Source: Acidobacteriaceae bacterium (GTDB taxonomy: Bacteria > Acidobacteriota > Terriglobia > Terriglobales > Acidobacteriaceae). From it: 5,399 bases of DNA. Position numbers and translations under genes: made by a program. Positions within the stretch are counted from its first letter, which is position 1. Each line of letters starts with the position of its first letter. Positions 5,075-5,399 of the stretch are shown here, piece by piece. Location: NCBI GenBank assembly GCA_003140705.1, contig PLKU01000489.1, forward strand, positions 12,209-17,607, written 5' to 3'. The notes beneath the pieces are model-generated. The model did no database searches. It was not told where the DNA came from and saw nothing but the letters and a program-made list of their open reading frames with translations.

Positions 5075-5126
5075 GCGACTGGTTTCACCCACGAGTTGCT
5101 GATGCGCTGGCTTTGAAACCGGTCGC
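5075..5126. repeat. 13-bp inverted repeat upstream of the ROK gene
   Basis: GCGACTGGTTTCA (5075-5087) and TGAAACCGGTCGC (5114-5126) pair over 13 bp with a single T-G wobble, separated by 26 nt. This is the longest inverted repeat I found in the window. It ends about 110 nt before the ROK start codon. It could be an operator pair, an RNA structure or a remnant of a mobile palindromic repeat; no T-run follows, so an intrinsic terminator is unlikely. Confidence 0.5.
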
Positions 5127-5150
5127 CGAGCGCATTCACTCGTGATATCC

Positions 5151-5175
5151 TTCCACCTTTCAGACGCTGGTGGAA
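5151..5175. repeat. Inverted repeat TTCCACC / GGTGGAA before the ROK gene
   Basis: A perfect 7-bp inverted repeat with an 11-nt centre, flanked by ATAT on the left and TATAT on the right, so that pairing can continue with a small bulge. It ends 59 nt before the ROK start. Inverted repeats at this position often serve autoregulation, but this one is not a recognised ROK operator. Confidence 0.35.
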
Positions 5176-5234
5176 TATATGTTCGCGCTTTGTCTGAGTA
5201 CGGCTTGACGCGCAGGGGAGAAATTTAAGAGCAA

Positions 5235-5399
5235 ATGCGGCAACACGCTAGAGGCATACGGCATATCGATCTGACCGACGTTCAGCTCGCTTCAAGCGAG
5301 ACCGCGCGCCGCATCAACCGCGATATTGTGCTTGAGTTGATTCGCGCCAACCAGCCGCTCTCGCGGGCCGATCTGTCGCGCCGGTCAGGACTGCAAAGA
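5235..5399 (+). CDS. ROK-family transcriptional regulator, N-terminal part only
   Basis: A frame opening with ATG at 5235 runs off the right edge after 55 codons. Residues 26-55 (RINRDIVLELIRANQPLSRA, then DLSRRSGLQR) match the winged-helix DNA-binding start of ROK-type repressors such as NagC, Mlc and XylR. In these, a recognition helix (SGLQRSTVS in relatives) follows the QPLSRADL helix. The ATP/sugar-kinase-like ROK domain would lie beyond the window, so the sugar ligand cannot be read. A stop codon (TAA, 5226-5228) lies in frame just upstream, making this ATG the first possible ATG start. The ribosome binding site is weak: AAGAG is only 3 nt away and AGGGGAG about 14 nt away. ROK repressors usually control sugar uptake or breakdown. 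The inverted repeats upstream are candidate autoregulatory sites. Confidence 0.75.
   Translation, partial: MRQHARGIRHIDLTDVQLASSETARRINRDIVLELIRANQPLSRADLSRRSGLQR

Larger units (their letters stand above)
4896..5234. other. 339-nt region without a convincing gene, rich in inverted repeats
   Basis: No protein with a family match is visible. The stretch holds three inverted repeats, listed separately where significant: 5022-5040, 5075-5126 and 5151-5175. A TTG-started frame at 4997-5116 would encode 39 residues (with FDARFEDADLDRV), with AAGG only 1-2 nt before the start. It has no family match and is not accepted as a gene. No clear terminator follows the repressor gene, and no strong promoter for the ROK gene was found; TTGACG at 5205-5210 lacks a partner -10 box. 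Confidence 0.5.

Noticed and set aside
4997..5116. A 39-residue TTG-started frame in the region before the ROK gene
   Set aside because: The composition is protein-like, but the start is rare, the ribosome binding site is too close, there is no family match, and its end overlaps the 13-bp inverted repeat.
5205..5233. TTGACG as the -35 box of a ROK promoter
   Set aside because: No acceptable -10 hexamer lies 16-18 nt downstream, and the resulting transcript would start at or after the start codon.

Overview
The window reads as a GC-rich chromosome segment of a free-living Gram-negative bacterium. An outer-membrane beta-barrel porin with a signal peptide, an FtsB/DivIC divisome protein and a ROK-type sugar regulator occur together. 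The protein styles resemble soil Acidobacteriota, which is an impression and not a demonstrated placement. No rRNA, tRNA, insertion sequence, phage gene or CRISPR array is visible.

Layout. The left part (1-832) lies on the minus strand. It holds a CutA divalent-cation-tolerance protein (461-808), then a small single-span membrane protein (130-339), then the start of an unassigned gene that leaves the window (GTG at 113). The central part (981-2827) is a plus-strand pair 17 nt apart: an alpha-D-phosphohexomutase with phosphoglucomutase-like motifs, and an FtsB/DivIC-type septum protein with a transmembrane helix and coiled coil. This pair converges on a minus-strand OprB-like carbohydrate porin (2913-4496). 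The short gap between them holds a perfect 7-bp stem that extends to about 10 bp.

The most interesting part is the divergent region 4497-4622. It separates the porin from a 90-aa CsoR/RcnR/FrmR-family repressor (4623-4895). The repressor is FrmR-like in general sequence but carries His3, Cys35, His60 and His64, the ligand set of the Ni/Co sensor RcnR. It lacks the Pro2 used by formaldehyde-sensing FrmR. The intergenic region holds two G-tract elements typical of this family's operators. One, TACC-GGGGGTT-GGTA, sits inside the spacer of a plausible porin promoter. The simplest reading is a metal-responsive repressor that controls itself and the porin. A second TACC-N7-GGTA element with a G-rich centre lies between cutA and the small membrane protein gene, hinting at a small local regulon.

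The right end (4896-5234) has no convincing gene but several inverted repeats, including a 13-bp one. It leads into the N-terminal winged-helix part of a ROK-family transcriptional regulator that is cut by the window edge.

Functional themes: sugar phosphate metabolism, sugar-type uptake across the outer membrane and ROK control on one side, and divalent-metal homeostasis (CutA, RcnR-like sensor) on the other. The divergent porin/regulator promoter is where the two themes meet.
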